DNA of 64,000 bases from Tissierellia bacterium (lineage in GTDB: Bacteria; Bacillota; Clostridia; Tissierellales; Sedimentibacteraceae). A program made the position numbers and the translations under genes. The first letter of the stretch is position 1. Each line of letters opens with the position of its first letter. The stretch spans positions 1-64,000 of the forward strand of contig JAQVWY010000002.1 in assembly GCA_028709465.1 (NCBI GenBank), written 5' to 3'. The notes beneath the pieces were generated by a model that ran no database searches, was not told where the DNA came from, and worked only from the letters and a program-made list of their open reading frames with translations. Positions 43,907 through 53,205 of the stretch are shown piece by piece.

Positions 43907-44359
43907 ATGATATTATCAACTAAAGGCAGATATGGATTAAAAGCAGTATTTGAACTTTCTTTGAATTATGGTGAAGGACCTGTTTCCCTAAAAAAAATAT
44001 CAGAAAAATATGATATTTCGGAAAATTACTTAGAACAACTTTTTTCTAAATTAAAGAAAAATGGATATATTGAAACAGTTAGAGGAGCTCAGGGTGGATA
44101 TTTGCTTGCTAAAGAACCAAAGGAAATAACTGTTGGTATGATACTTAGAACATTAGAGGGAGAAATTACTACATCAGAATGTTTAAATAGGGAAGTATGT
44201 GTAAGAGAGTCAATATGCGCAACAAGGGGAATTTTTGAAAAAATAGAGAATAGTATAAGTAATGTTATAGACAATATTACATTAGCTGATATGTATGAAG
44301 AACACAAAAATATTATTGCGGAGGAAAAAATTAAAAATGAGCAAAAAAATCTATCTTGA
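43907..44359 (+). CDS. iscR: Rrf2 family Fe-S regulator IscR
   Basis: A 150-residue Rrf2 regulator. The winged helix is at about 1-75 (STKGRYGLKAVFELSL, then ISENYLEQLFSKLKKNGYIETVRGAQGGY). The three cluster ligands are C92, C98 and C104, the same numbers as in E. coli IscR. It should bind a [2Fe-2S] cluster and adjust Fe-S assembly gene expression to cluster supply. ATG 43877 lacks an RBS; AGGAGAG places the start at 43907. It overlaps the iscS start by 23 bp. Confidence 0.93.
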   Translation: MILSTKGRYGLKAVFELSLNYGEGPVSLKKISEKYDISENYLEQLFSKLKKNGYIETVRGAQGGYLLAKEPKEITVGMILRTLEGEITTSECLNREVCVRESICATRGIFEKIENSISNVIDNITLADMYEEHKNIIAEEKIKNEQKNLS

Positions 44360-45512
44360 CAACGCTGCTACTACAAAAGTTAGAAAAGAAGTAGTAGAAG
44401 AAATGATTAAATATTTTGATGAATTCTATGGGAACCCTTCATCACAGTTGTATGAACTTGGAAGAAAATCAAAGGAGGCTATTGAAAAGTCAAGAAAAAC
44501 TATAGCTGATTTTATTAATGCAGATGAAAAAGAGTTTTACTTTACAGGTGGTGGTTCCGAATCAGACAATTGGGCAATAAAAGGCGTAGCTTTTGCAAAT
44601 ATGAAAAAAGGAAAGCATATTATAACTACTAAAATAGAGCATCATGCGATTCTTCATACATGTGAATATTTAGAAAAATTTGGATTTGAAACTACGTATT
44701 TAGATGTAGACCAATATGGAATGATAGATTTAGAACAATTAAAAGTAAGTATAAGACCTGATACTATACTTATTTCAATTATGTATGCAAATAATGAAAT
44801 TGGAACTATTCAACCTATTGAGCAAATAGGTGAAATTGCACATGAACATGGCATTATATTCCATACTGATGCGGTTCAAGCTATGGGTGCAGTTAAAATA
44901 GATGTGAAAAAACAACATATAGACTTAATGTCAATGTCTGCTCATAAGGTTGGCGGCCCTAAAGGCATAGGCGGAATGTATATTAGAAAAGGTGTTAAAA
45001 TAGATAATTTTATACATGGAGGCGGACAAGAAAGAGGCAAAAGAGCTGGCACAGAAGGAGTTCAAAATATAGTAGGTTTTGGAAAGGCTGTAGAACTTAT
45101 AAATAAAAATTTTGATAAACATGTTGAAGCCTTAACTCTTAAAAGAAATAAATTAATAGAGGGAATTAAGTCAAATATAGAAGATGTAATATTAAATGGA
45201 CATCCTACCATGAGACTTCCTAACAATGTTAATTTTTCTTATAAATATGTTGAAGGAGAATCAATATTGTTATTATTGGATATGGAAGGAATTGCAGCAT
45301 CAAGCGGTTCTGCATGTACTTCTGGTTCGTTAGATCCATCACATGTATTGCTAGCTACTGGACTTGATCATGGTACTGCCCATGGTTCAATAAGATTTAC
45401 ATTAAGTGAAGAAATAACTGATGAAGATATAGAATTCGTTGTAGAAACTATGAAAAGTATTATTGAGAAATTAAGAAAAATTTCACCATTAAATAAAAAT
45501 AATGCAATGTAA
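44337..45512 (+). CDS. iscS: Cysteine desulfurase (IscS/NifS)
   Basis: A 391-residue class V PLP enzyme taking sulfur from cysteine for Fe-S clusters and tRNA thiolation. It begins IYLDNAATTKVR, has TGGGSESDNWAIKG, the PLP lysine in SAHKVGGPKG and the catalytic cysteine loop SSGSACTSGS. The longer Cys loop and GDPSHVL-like LDPSHVL following are typical of group I (IscS/NifS) enzymes. GGAGG at 44321-44325, inside iscR, supports ATG 44337 over 44295. It is followed 133 bp later by iscU. Confidence 0.95.
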   Translation: MSKKIYLDNAATTKVRKEVVEEMIKYFDEFYGNPSSQLYELGRKSKEAIEKSRKTIADFINADEKEFYFTGGGSESDNWAIKGVAFANMKKGKHIITTKIEHHAILHTCEYLEKFGFETTYLDVDQYGMIDLEQLKVSIRPDTILISIMYANNEIGTIQPIEQIGEIAHEHGIIFHTDAVQAMGAVKIDVKKQHIDLMSMSAHKVGGPKGIGGMYIRKGVKIDNFIHGGGQERGKRAGTEGVQNIVGFGKAVELINKNFDKHVEALTLKRNKLIEGIKSNIEDVILNGHPTMRLPNNVNFSYKYVEGESILLLLDMEGIAASSGSACTSGSLDPSHVLLATGLDHGTAHGSIRFTLSEEITDEDIEFVVETMKSIIEKLRKISPLNKNNAM

Positions 45513-45645
45513 ATAATGCAGATAATGCAGAATTGAGTTTTTATTCAATGAAAATTAAACATTAAAGATGATAAATTTGCAATATGCGTTTAGGAATTAA
45601 GTAACTAATAATTTTAATTAATTGAGTAACTATTGGAGGATAATT

Positions 45646-46071
45646 ATGTATACAGAAACAGTAATGGATCACTTTAAAAATCCAAGAAATGTTGGTAATA
45701 TAGAAAATGCAGATGGTGTTGGTCAAGTAGGTAATGCTAAATGTGGAGATATAATGAAAATATATTTAAAAATTAATGACGATATAATTGAAGACGTAAA
45801 ATTTGAAACATTTGGATGTGGTTCAGCAATTGCATCTTCAAGTATGGCAACTGAATTAATAAAGGGAAAAAATATTAATGAAGCGGTTGAATTATCAAAT
45901 AAAGCAGTTGTTGAAGCCCTAGGGGGACTTCCACCGGTAAAAGTGCATTGTTCAGTATTAGCTGAACAAGCTATTAAATCAGCATTATATGATTATGCAC
46001 AAAGAACAAATAAAGTAATAAAAGGATTGGAAAATTTCAATCCAGAGGAAGAGGAACATTCATGCCACTAG
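45646..46071 (+). CDS. iscU: Fe-S cluster assembly scaffold IscU/NifU
   Basis: A 141-residue NifU-N type scaffold on which clusters are assembled with sulfur from IscS. The ligands are C33 and D35 (AKCGD), C58 (GCGSAIASSS) and C102 (VHCSVLAE). A C-terminal EEEEHSCH is family-typical in clostridia. TTG at 45622 precedes the GGAGG ribosome site, so ATG 45646 is the start. No hscAB, fdx or iscA genes follow, the reduced clostridial isc layout. A terminator follows at 46116. Confidence 0.95.
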   Translation: MYTETVMDHFKNPRNVGNIENADGVGQVGNAKCGDIMKIYLKINDDIIEDVKFETFGCGSAIASSSMATELIKGKNINEAVELSNKAVVEALGGLPPVKVHCSVLAEQAIKSALYDYAQRTNKVIKGLENFNPEEEEHSCH

Positions 46072-46115
46072 TATGACCTAACCTACCAACATAAAACAAG
46101 TATGACGAAGAAAGG

Positions 46116-46143
46116 GTTGCAGATTTATCTGTAACTTTTTTTA
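46116..46143 (+). terminator. Terminator of the isc operon
   Basis: GTTGCAGA (46116-46123) pairs with TCTGTAAC (46128-46135) with a G-U pair, followed by T-run 46136-46143. A fragment TGACCTAACCTACCAAC just upstream resembles the edge of the 115-bp repeat. Confidence 0.8.
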
Positions 46144-46167
46144 AATTTCCTATATAGTATATTTAAG

Positions 46168-46197
46168 TTGACAATAATGTAATAAATACATTATAAT
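46168..46197 (+). promoter_or_regulatory. Promoter of alaS
   Basis: TTGACA (46168-46173), an 18-bp spacer and TATAAT (46192-46197). There is no T-box between it and the gene. Confidence 0.75.
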
Positions 46198-46236
46198 TTC
46201 TTTATTATACATAGTAGGATTAATTACGGAGGAGAC

Positions 46237-48876
46237 ATGGAAAATATAGATAGATTTTCTATAAATAATATTAGAAAAGAATTTTTGAATTTTTATAAAA
46301 GTAAAGGGCATTTAACAGAACAAAGTTTTTCATTAATTCCTAAAAATGATAAAAGCTTATTATTAATTGGTGCAGGTATGGCTCCCATGAAAAAATTTTT
46401 TACTGGGGCAGAAAATCCTCCATCTAAAAGAATGGCTACATGTCAAAAATGTGTCAGAACTGGAGATATTGATAATGTTGGATATACAACGAGGCATTTA
46501 ACATTTTTTGAAATGCTTGGTAACTTTTCATTTGGGGATTATTTTAAAGAAGAAGCTATTTCCTATGCATGGGAGTTTTTAACTGAAATATTAAAAATAG
46601 ATAAAGATAAACTTTGGGTGACAGTATATAAGGATGATGATGAAGCTTTAAAAATATGGAATAAAAAAGTTGGGCTTCCTCTTGAAAGAATTGTTAAATT
46701 AGGGAAAGAGGATAATTTTTGGGAACTAGAAGTTGGACCTAGCGGACCTTGTTCTGAAATATATTATGATACAGGCGCTGACAGGGGATGCGACTCATCA
46801 GACTGCAAGCCTGGTTGTGATTGCAAAAGATTCGTTGAAATATGGAATCTTGTATTTACTCAATTTGATAAAGATGAAAATGGAAATTATAATGCTCTTC
46901 TCAATCCAAATATAGATACAGGTATGGGGCTTGAAAGAGTGGCAGTTGTATTGCAGGATAAGGATTCTGTTTTTGATGTTGAACCTTTATTTACAATAAT
47001 TAGAAAAATTGTAGAAATTTCAAGTGTTGAATATGGAACTGATAAAAACAAAGATACAGCAATGAAAATTATTTGCGACCATTCAAGAGCTATGACATTT
47101 CTTATTGCTGATGGTGTGATTCCTTCTAATGAGGGAAGGGGTTATGTGCTTAGAAGACTTATCAGAAGAGCAATCAGACAGGGTAAATCTCTCGGGATTC
47201 AAGGAGAGTTTTTAACTGAAACTGTTCAAGTAGTTATTGATGAATGGAAGGAAGCCTATCCTCAATTATTAGAAAAAGAAAGCTACATATTAAAGGTAGT
47301 CAGTCTTGAAGAAGATAAATTTAAGTCAACTATAGATCAAGGTCTAGAGCTTTTACAAAAGGAAATTGAAACTTTAAAGGGTTCAAATAAGTCAACTCTA
47401 GATGGAGAAATAGCTTTTAAATTATACGATACTTATGGATTTCCTTATGAGTTAACAGAAGAAATACTTAAGGAAAATGAATTTAAATTTGATAAACAAG
47501 AATTTCTTTCTATAATGGAAGAACATAGAGTAATGGCAAGAGAGGCTAGAAGCAAAACGGGAAGTTCTGGTTGGAAGGATCAAGAAATTAATATAGATGT
47601 TGAAAAAACAATTTTTACTGGATATAATAAATTTTCAGATGAAGCAAAGATATTAAGCATTATACATGATGGTGATGAAGTAAATTCAATTAGTGAAGGT
47701 CAATTAGGAGTAATTGTACTGGATAAAACACCATTTTATGCAGAAAGCGGCGGACAGATAGGTGACACAGGATTATTTTTGGCAGATAATTTTGAGGCTG
47801 AAGTAACAAATACTAAGAAGTTTAACAGTGATATATTTATTCATGAGGTAAGTATTCTAAAAGGTTCAATATCAATAGGAGATAATGTAAAGGCCTTAAT
47901 AAATATTGATAGAAGAAAAAATATTGCTAAGAATCATACTTGCACACATATTTTGCATAAGGTTTTAAAAGATTTGCTTGGTGAACATGTAAATCAAGCT
48001 GGTTCATATGTTTCAGATGAGAGATTAAGATTTGATTATACTCATTTTGAAGCAGTAGATTCAAACTTAATTAAGAAAATTGAAAAAGAAGTTAATGAAG
48101 TAATATTGTCTGATTTAAAAGTAAATATTGAATTATTAAGTAGGGAAGAAGCTCAAAATTCAGGAGCTACTGCATTATTTGATGAGAAATACGGGTGTAC
48201 TGTAAGAGTAATTAGTGTTGGAGATTTCAGTAAGGAATTATGTGGAGGAACTCATGTTGATGTATCTTCTAAAATAGGTTTATTTAAAATATTATATGAG
48301 GGCAGCATAGCTTCTGGAGTAAGAAGAATTGAGGCAGTTACTGGAAGAGCATCACTTAATTATTTAAATGCTCTTAATGATTTAGTAGATGAATTAGCAC
48401 AAACTATGAAATCTACGAAAGATGAATTGCTTAATAAAGTAAATAATCTTAAGAAGGAATCAAAGGAAAAAGATAAGGAAATTCAAAGATTGAATAATGA
48501 ATTGTTAAAAGGAAGCATGGATAAAATCCTTGACCAATATGAAGAAATTAATGGAATAAAGTTTTTTACATTAAAATTAAAGGATAAAGATGCAAATTCA
48601 TTGAGAGAAATAGCTGATAAAATCAAGGACAAAAATAATAGGACCGCAATACTAATAGCTTCTGAATTAAATGATAAGGTGTTGTTTGTTGCTTCTGTTA
48701 CTAAAGATTTAATTGATATAGGAATACAAGCTGGAAATTTAGTTAAAGAAGCTGCAAAGGTTGCTGGCGGCGGTGGAGGCGGAAGACCTGACTTCGCTCA
48801 AGCTGGAGGGAAAAATCTAGAAAAAATAGATGATGCAATAGAAGCGGCAAAGAAACTATTAAAGAGCAATATATAG
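46237..48876 (+). CDS. alaS: Alanyl-tRNA synthetase
   Basis: An 879-residue class II synthetase. It has a catalytic core (about 1-250; [27 protein letters not shown]), tRNA-binding helices, and an editing domain with the zinc-type site HTCTHILH near 568 and CGGTHVD near 669. A C-Ala domain with [16 protein letters not shown] near its end completes the protein. An insertion [18 protein letters not shown] near 187-205 carries several cysteines, as in other clostridial AlaRS, and may bind zinc. RBS GGAGGAG precedes the ATG. It has its own promoter; ireB follows, a conserved order (alaS-ireB-ruvX) in Bacillota. Confidence 0.96.
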   Translation: MENIDRFSINNIRKEFLNFYKSKGHLTEQSFSLIPKNDKSLLLIGAGMAPMKKFFTGAENPPSKRMATCQKCVRTGDIDNVGYTTRHLTFFEMLGNFSFGDYFKEEAISYAWEFLTEILKIDKDKLWVTVYKDDDEALKIWNKKVGLPLERIVKLGKEDNFWELEVGPSGPCSEIYYDTGADRGCDSSDCKPGCDCKRFVEIWNLVFTQFDKDENGNYNALLNPNIDTGMGLERVAVVLQDKDSVFDVEPLFTIIRKIVEISSVEYGTDKNKDTAMKIICDHSRAMTFLIADGVIPSNEGRGYVLRRLIRRAIRQGKSLGIQGEFLTETVQVVIDEWKEAYPQLLEKESYILKVVSLEEDKFKSTIDQGLELLQKEIETLKGSNKSTLDGEIAFKLYDTYGFPYELTEEILKENEFKFDKQEFLSIMEEHRVMAREARSKTGSSGWKDQEINIDVEKTIFTGYNKFSDEAKILSIIHDGDEVNSISEGQLGVIVLDKTPFYAESGGQIGDTGLFLADNFEAEVTNTKKFNSDIFIHEVSILKGSISIGDNVKALINIDRRKNIAKNHTCTHILHKVLKDLLGEHVNQAGSYVSDERLRFDYTHFEAVDSNLIKKIEKEVNEVILSDLKVNIELLSREEAQNSGATALFDEKYGCTVRVISVGDFSKELCGGTHVDVSSKIGLFKILYEGSIASGVRRIEAVTGRASLNYLNALNDLVDELAQTMKSTKDELLNKVNNLKKESKEKDKEIQRLNNELLKGSMDKILDQYEEINGIKFFTLKLKDKDANSLREIADKIKDKNNRTAILIASELNDKVLFVASVTKDLIDIGIQAGNLVKEAAKVAGGGGGGRPDFAQAGGKNLEKIDDAIEAAKKLLKSNI

Positions 48877-48901
48877 TATTATTTTTTATTATCTTTATGT
48901 A

Positions 48902-48930
48902 TTGATTTTATTACAAAAATGTATTATAAT
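48902..48930 (+). promoter_or_regulatory. Promoter of ireB
   Basis: TTGATT (48902-48907), a 17-bp spacer and TATAAT (48925-48930). It gives a very short leader before the GAGGTGG ribosome site. Confidence 0.7.
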
Positions 48931-48949
48931 GTCTTTAGAGGTGGTTTTT

Positions 48950-49213
48950 ATGGATAAAAGTTTAAATAATACGGCGAAATTTGATTATAATATGGAAACT
49001 GTGAATGAAGCTCGTGAAATAATTTATCAGGTCTATCAATCTTTAAAAGAAAAAGGATATAATCCTAATAACCAGCTCATTGGATATATTCTTTCGGGAG
49101 ATCCTACTTATATAACTAATCACAATAATGCAAGAACTTTGATTAGAAAAATAGAACGCGATGAACTGTTGGAAGAAATATTAAATGTATATTTAGATGT
49201 TATTGATATGTAG
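48950..49213 (+). CDS. ireB: IreB family regulatory phosphoprotein (UPF0297)
   Basis: An 87-residue protein of the IreB/DUF965 family. The conserved helices are [61 protein letters not shown]. IreB in Enterococcus is a substrate of the PASTA kinase IreK and affects cephalosporin resistance. The N-terminal Thr (NNTAKFD) is the region phosphorylated there. The longer in-frame start at 48902 overlaps the promoter, so ATG 48950 after GAGGTGG is used. Normally ruvX follows directly; here an aldo/keto reductase gene lies between. Confidence 0.92.
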   Translation: MDKSLNNTAKFDYNMETVNEAREIIYQVYQSLKEKGYNPNNQLIGYILSGDPTYITNHNNARTLIRKIERDELLEEILNVYLDVIDM

Positions 49214-49246
49214 TTATATATGTAAAGTTTAAATTACTATGTAAAA

Positions 49247-49271
49247 AGCAGTATATGGTAGGTATACTGCT
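49247..49271 (+). terminator. Hairpin after ireB
   Basis: AGCAGTATA (49247-49255) and TATACTGCT (49263-49271) form a 9-bp stem with loop TGGTAGG, followed by the U-rich ATATTTTATAT. Confidence 0.6.
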
Positions 49272-49306
49272 ATATTTTATATATTATAAAAAACGTTGGT
49301 GAACAA

Positions 49307-50254
49307 ATGATATATACAAACCTTTTTGAGAAAAAACATATATCTAAATTATGTTATGGAACATTATCATTAAGCAATTTACAGAATTCAGATACTGATG
49401 AAAATAAAATAAAATTATTAAATTATGCATATGAAAAAGGAATAAATTTTTTTGATACAGCAGAGCTATATGATAATTATAACATACTAAAAAAATTCAT
49501 AAAAGATAAAGACAGGGATACACTAATTATAGCTTCAAAAAGTTATGCTTATGATAAGAAAACTGCAGATTATAGTATTAATAAAGCTTTAAAGGAATTG
49601 GATACCGATTATTTGGATGTATTTATGCTTCATGAACAGGATAATGGAAATAATTTTATTGGTCATTATGAGGCAGTTGAACGCTTTATGAAATATAAAC
49701 AAGATGGCATTATCAAACATTTTGGTATTTCAACACATAGAGTAGAGGCTGTAAAAGATAGCATAAAATTTAATGAAATTGAATTAGTATTTCCCTTGTT
49801 AAACATGATGGGAATAGGTATACAAGATGGAACAATCAGTGATATGTTAGAAGCTGTAAAAATAGCTAAATTGAATAATAAATTTATTCTAGCAATGAAA
49901 ATTTACGGTGGTGGACATTTAATTACAAATACTAAAAAGGCATTTGATTTCGTTAATAATATTAGTGAAGTAGACTCTATTGCTGTTGGCATGAGTACTA
50001 TTGAAGAAATTGATGCAAATATTTGTTACTTAGAAAACAATGAGTTAAATGATAACTTAAAAAATAAATTAAAAAATCAAAAGCGTACTCTTGTTATAGA
50101 AGAGTGGTGTGTTGGTTGTGGAAAATGTGCAATTAAATGTAAGCAAAATGCACTTCAAATCGTCAATGGTAAATGTAAGGTTGACATGAGTAAATGTGTT
50201 TTATGCAGTTATTGCGCTGGTGAATGTGCGGATTTTTATATCAAAATTGTGTGA
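49307..50254 (+). CDS. Aldo/keto reductase with C-terminal ferredoxin domain
   Basis: A 315-residue two-part oxidoreductase. Residues 1-255 form an AKR barrel with the catalytic tetrad positions visible: D in FFDTAELYDNY (with the Tyr), K in ASKSYAY, and H in MLHEQD. Residues 262-315 form a 2[4Fe-4S] ferredoxin module: CVGCGKCAIKC and CVLCSYCAGEC. Such fusions are common in anaerobes and suggest electron exchange with ferredoxin rather than simple NADPH use. It interrupts the usual ireB-ruvX order and ends 8 bp before ruvX. Substrate unknown. Confidence 0.88.
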   Translation: MIYTNLFEKKHISKLCYGTLSLSNLQNSDTDENKIKLLNYAYEKGINFFDTAELYDNYNILKKFIKDKDRDTLIIASKSYAYDKKTADYSINKALKELDTDYLDVFMLHEQDNGNNFIGHYEAVERFMKYKQDGIIKHFGISTHRVEAVKDSIKFNEIELVFPLLNMMGIGIQDGTISDMLEAVKIAKLNNKFILAMKIYGGGHLITNTKKAFDFVNNISEVDSIAVGMSTIEEIDANICYLENNELNDNLKNKLKNQKRTLVIEEWCVGCGKCAIKCKQNALQIVNGKCKVDMSKCVLCSYCAGECADFYIKIV

Positions 50255-50261
50255 GGTTTTT

Positions 50262-50678
50262 ATGGACAGATTGATGGGATTAGATGTAGGAGATAGAACT
50301 ATAGGAGTTGCCGTAAGTGATTTATTGATGATTACTGCACAAGGAGTAACTACTATTAGAAGAACAAACTTAAAGAACGATATTAATGAGCTCAAAAAAA
50401 TTATAGAAGAATATAATGTTACCAAAATAGTTGCAGGACTTCCCAAAATGTTAGATAACAGTGTTGGTATTCAGGGGGAGAAAGTTCTGGCATTTTTAGA
50501 AAAACTAAAAAAACATGTGGATTTACCCATTGAGCTTGAAGATGAACGTTTTACTACTTCTATTTCTGAAAAGATGTTAATACAAGCCGATGTAAAAAGA
50601 AAAAAAAGAAAAGAAGTAATAGACAAATTAGCTGCAGTTCAAATACTTACATCATACATGCAGCGAACAAACAAATAG
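50262..50678 (+). CDS. ruvX: Holliday junction resolvase-like protein RuvX/YqgF
   Basis: A 138-residue RNase H-fold nuclease. The acidic catalytic residues lie in MGLDVGDRTIGVAVSD (first D near residue 7), GLPKM near 63, and EDERFTTSISE near 95. The family is implicated in pre-16S rRNA 5' processing and in Holliday-junction-like resolution. ATG 50262 follows GAGGT; the longer open frame overlaps the AKR gene. It is followed 25 bp later by a DUF1292 gene, as is standard. Confidence 0.93.
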   Translation: MDRLMGLDVGDRTIGVAVSDLLMITAQGVTTIRRTNLKNDINELKKIIEEYNVTKIVAGLPKMLDNSVGIQGEKVLAFLEKLKKHVDLPIELEDERFTTSISEKMLIQADVKRKKRKEVIDKLAAVQILTSYMQRTNK

Positions 50679-50703
50679 AATATAATTTTGGAGGTCCTGG
50701 TCT

Positions 50704-50949
50704 ATGGAAAATAATATTGTTGAACTAATAAATGATGAAGGAAAAGTAGAGCGTCTAGTAATAGAGGCAACTTTTCATGTTGACGATACACAATATGCTG
50801 TTCTTCATGAGGTAGATTCTGAAGAGGGAATGATATATAGTGTTGATGAAACAGAGGACGGAGAAATTATATTTAATATTATCGAAGATGAAGAAGAATT
50901 AAAAGAAGTAATAGAAATCTATGAAGGTATTGCAGATGAGTTAATCTGA
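50704..50949 (+). CDS. DUF1292 domain protein
   Basis: An 81-residue very acidic protein (many Glu and Asp, pattern DEGKVERLVIEATFHVDDTQYAVLHEVDSEEGMIYSVDETEDGEIIFNIIEDEEELKEV). This matches the YrzB/DUF1292 family found next to ruvX in most Bacillota. Function unknown. RBS GGAGG precedes the ATG. It overlaps nothing but lies 22 bp before fur, so the run ireB to rnj may be one long operon with internal promoters. Confidence 0.9.
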   Translation: MENNIVELINDEGKVERLVIEATFHVDDTQYAVLHEVDSEEGMIYSVDETEDGEIIFNIIEDEEELKEVIEIYEGIADELI

Positions 50950-50971
50950 TTTGCTTTGGTTGAGGTGTAAT

Positions 50972-51442
50972 ATGAGTAAAGTAGACAATTTAAGAAATAT
51001 ATTAGGTGGCAATGGATTCAAAATGACTAATCAGCGAAGGGTGGTTTTTGAAATACTTGCTGAAAATAGTAATGAACATTTAAGTCCAGAAGAAATCTAT
51101 GAGCTCATAAAAGATAAATATCCTGAAATGGGTTTGGCTACCATATATAGGACACTTCAAATTTTTGAAGAAATAGGATTAGTTTATAAATTAAATTTTG
51201 ATGATGGATGTTATAGATATGAATTATTTTCTTCTGAGGATAATGTACACCAACATCATCATTTAATATGTAATAACTGCGGTAAAATTATAGAGGTTAA
51301 AGAAGATTTAATGAATTCATTGGAAGAAATGATAGAAAAACAATACAATTTTGAAATCAAAAATCATATGGTAAAGTTCACCGGAATCTGCAATCAATGC
51401 AGAGAGAAGGAGAATGGTAATGGCTACAGAAAAGAAACATAA
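50972..51442 (+). CDS. Fur family transcriptional regulator
   Basis: A 156-residue metalloregulator with a winged helix (about 1-83; NGFKMTNQRRVVFEILAEN, ATIYRTLQIFEEIGLV). The metal-binding region HQHHHLICNNCGKIIE is near 92-108. Structural zinc ligands are C100/C103 and C140/C143. These features fit Fur or Zur or PerR; the residues seen do not separate them safely. A TTG at 50951 precedes GAGGTG, so ATG 50972 is chosen. The end overlaps rnj by 23 bp. Confidence 0.9.
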   Translation: MSKVDNLRNILGGNGFKMTNQRRVVFEILAENSNEHLSPEEIYELIKDKYPEMGLATIYRTLQIFEEIGLVYKLNFDDGCYRYELFSSEDNVHQHHHLICNNCGKIIEVKEDLMNSLEEMIEKQYNFEIKNHMVKFTGICNQCREKENGNGYRKET

Positions 51443-53153
51443 ATTAAAAGTTATTCCTTTGGGGGGGCTAGGAGAAATAGGGAAAAACATGACAGTCATT
51501 GAGTATGGTAGTAATATAATAATCATAGATTGTGGGATGGCTTTTCCAGAAGACGAAATGCTTGGTATCGATATAGTAATACCAGATATTAGTTATTTAA
51601 TAAAAAATAAAGATAAAGTTAAAGGTATAGTATTAACTCATGGACATGAAGATCATATTGGTTCTATACCATATATATTGAAAAAAATTAATATTCCAAT
51701 ATACGGTACAAAATTAACACTTGGACTTGTAGAAAATAAATTGCTAGAACATAAATTAGAACAAGTTTCATTAAATGTTACAGAACCAGGAAAATCAATT
51801 GAACTTGGTTGTTTTAAGGTAACATTTATAAGAAGCAATCACTCAATTCCTGATGCTGTAGCAATAGCAGTTGATACTCCTATTGGAACATTAGTTCATA
51901 CAGGAGACTTTAAGATTGATTTTACGCCAATAAATGGTGATGTTATCGATTTAGATAAATTTGCAGAGCTTGGACGAAAAGGAGTACTTGTAGCTATGTC
52001 TGACAGTACTAATGTTGAAAGAGCTGGGCATACAGATTCTGAAAGAACTATTGGCGAAAAATTTATGGAAATATTTAAGGATTGCGATTCTAGAATAATT
52101 GTTGCATCATTTGCATCAAATATTCATAGAGTACAGCAAATAATTAATGCTGCTGTTGCCTATAATAGAAAAGTTGCTATATCTGGCAAAAGTATGATAA
52201 ATGCAGTAAAAGTATCACAGGAATTAGGGTATTTAAATGTACCTGAAGGTACAATAGTAAATATTAATGAAGTAAGGAATTTAAAAAATAATGAAGTAGT
52301 TGTAATAACTACAGGAAGCCAGGGAGAGCCAATGTCCGCCCTTACGCGAATGGCAAATAATGACCATAAGAAAATTCAAATTCAACAAGGTGATTTAGTT
52401 ATTATTTCAGCAAACCCTATACCAGGTAATGAAAAAACAGTTTCAAGAGTTATTAATATGCTTTATGAAAAAGGTGCTGATGTACTGTATGATGCATTGA
52501 CTCAAGTACATGTTTCAGGACACGCAAGAAGAGAAGAATTGAAGTTAATGCTAACACTTCTTAAACCAAAGTTTTTTATTCCTGTTCATGGTGAATACAG
52601 ACATTTAATGCTTCATGCAAAATTGGCACAAGAGCTTGGAATTCCAGAAGATAATACTGTTATAGCTAAAAATGGAGATGTTATTGAAATAACTTCAAAA
52701 TCAATAGGAAAAAATGGAGCGGTAACATCTGGTAACATATTGGTTGATGGTCTTGGCGTTGGAGACGTTGGAAATATTGTTTTAAGAGATAGAAAGCTTT
52801 TATCGGAAAATGGATTGATTATAGTAGTATTAGCCACAGAAAGAAGTACTGGGAAAATACTAGCTGGACCAGAAATTGTGTCTAGAGGGTTTATTTACGT
52901 TAGAGAAAATATTGATTTAATTGAAGAATCTAAGTCTGTTATTAAAACTGCACTGAATAAATGCAGTGAAGCAAATGCTAAAGAATGGAACTATATTAAA
53001 ATGGCCATTAAAGATGCATTAAGCAGTTTTATTTATGAAAAAATTAAAAGAAATCCAATGATTTTGCCAATAATTATAGAAGTAAACAATAATGATTTTT
53101 CTAAATATTCTGATTTATCAGAGCTTTCCAATATGCTAGAAGATTTTGAATAA
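51420..53153 (+). CDS. rnj: Ribonuclease J
   Basis: A 577-residue beta-CASP metallo-beta-lactamase RNase with endonuclease and 5'-3' exonuclease activities in mRNA turnover and rRNA maturation. The N-terminus KVIPLGGLGEIGKNM is canonical. The metal motif THGHEDH is at 73-79, followed by HSIPDA, GDFK and VSGHA. Beta-CASP (SDSTNVERAG, SQGEPMSALTR) and a C-terminal dimerisation domain follow. ATG 51414 is only a base from the GGAG site, so ATG 51420 is preferred. It overlaps the fur gene end. A terminator follows. Confidence 0.95.
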   Translation: MATEKKHKLKVIPLGGLGEIGKNMTVIEYGSNIIIIDCGMAFPEDEMLGIDIVIPDISYLIKNKDKVKGIVLTHGHEDHIGSIPYILKKINIPIYGTKLTLGLVENKLLEHKLEQVSLNVTEPGKSIELGCFKVTFIRSNHSIPDAVAIAVDTPIGTLVHTGDFKIDFTPINGDVIDLDKFAELGRKGVLVAMSDSTNVERAGHTDSERTIGEKFMEIFKDCDSRIIVASFASNIHRVQQIINAAVAYNRKVAISGKSMINAVKVSQELGYLNVPEGTIVNINEVRNLKNNEVVVITTGSQGEPMSALTRMANNDHKKIQIQQGDLVIISANPIPGNEKTVSRVINMLYEKGADVLYDALTQVHVSGHARREELKLMLTLLKPKFFIPVHGEYRHLMLHAKLAQELGIPEDNTVIAKNGDVIEITSKSIGKNGAVTSGNILVDGLGVGDVGNIVLRDRKLLSENGLIIVVLATERSTGKILAGPEIVSRGFIYVRENIDLIEESKSVIKTALNKCSEANAKEWNYIKMAIKDALSSFIYEKIKRNPMILPIIIEVNNNDFSKYSDLSELSNMLEDFE

Positions 53154-53170
53154 AAAATATAATATAAAAA

Positions 53171-53205
53171 AGAAGGACTCTATAATTATAGTCCTTCTTT
53201 TTTTT
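53171..53205. terminator. Bidirectional terminator rnj/peroxiredoxin
   Basis: AGAAGGACT (53171-53179) and AGTCCTTCT (53190-53198), flanked by an A-run on the left and T-run on the right (to 53205). It includes the last codons of the convergent peroxiredoxin gene. Confidence 0.85.

Noticed and set aside
46072..46236. T-box upstream of alaS
   Set aside because: No T-box sequence or second terminator lies between the isc terminator and the alaS start, only a standard promoter.
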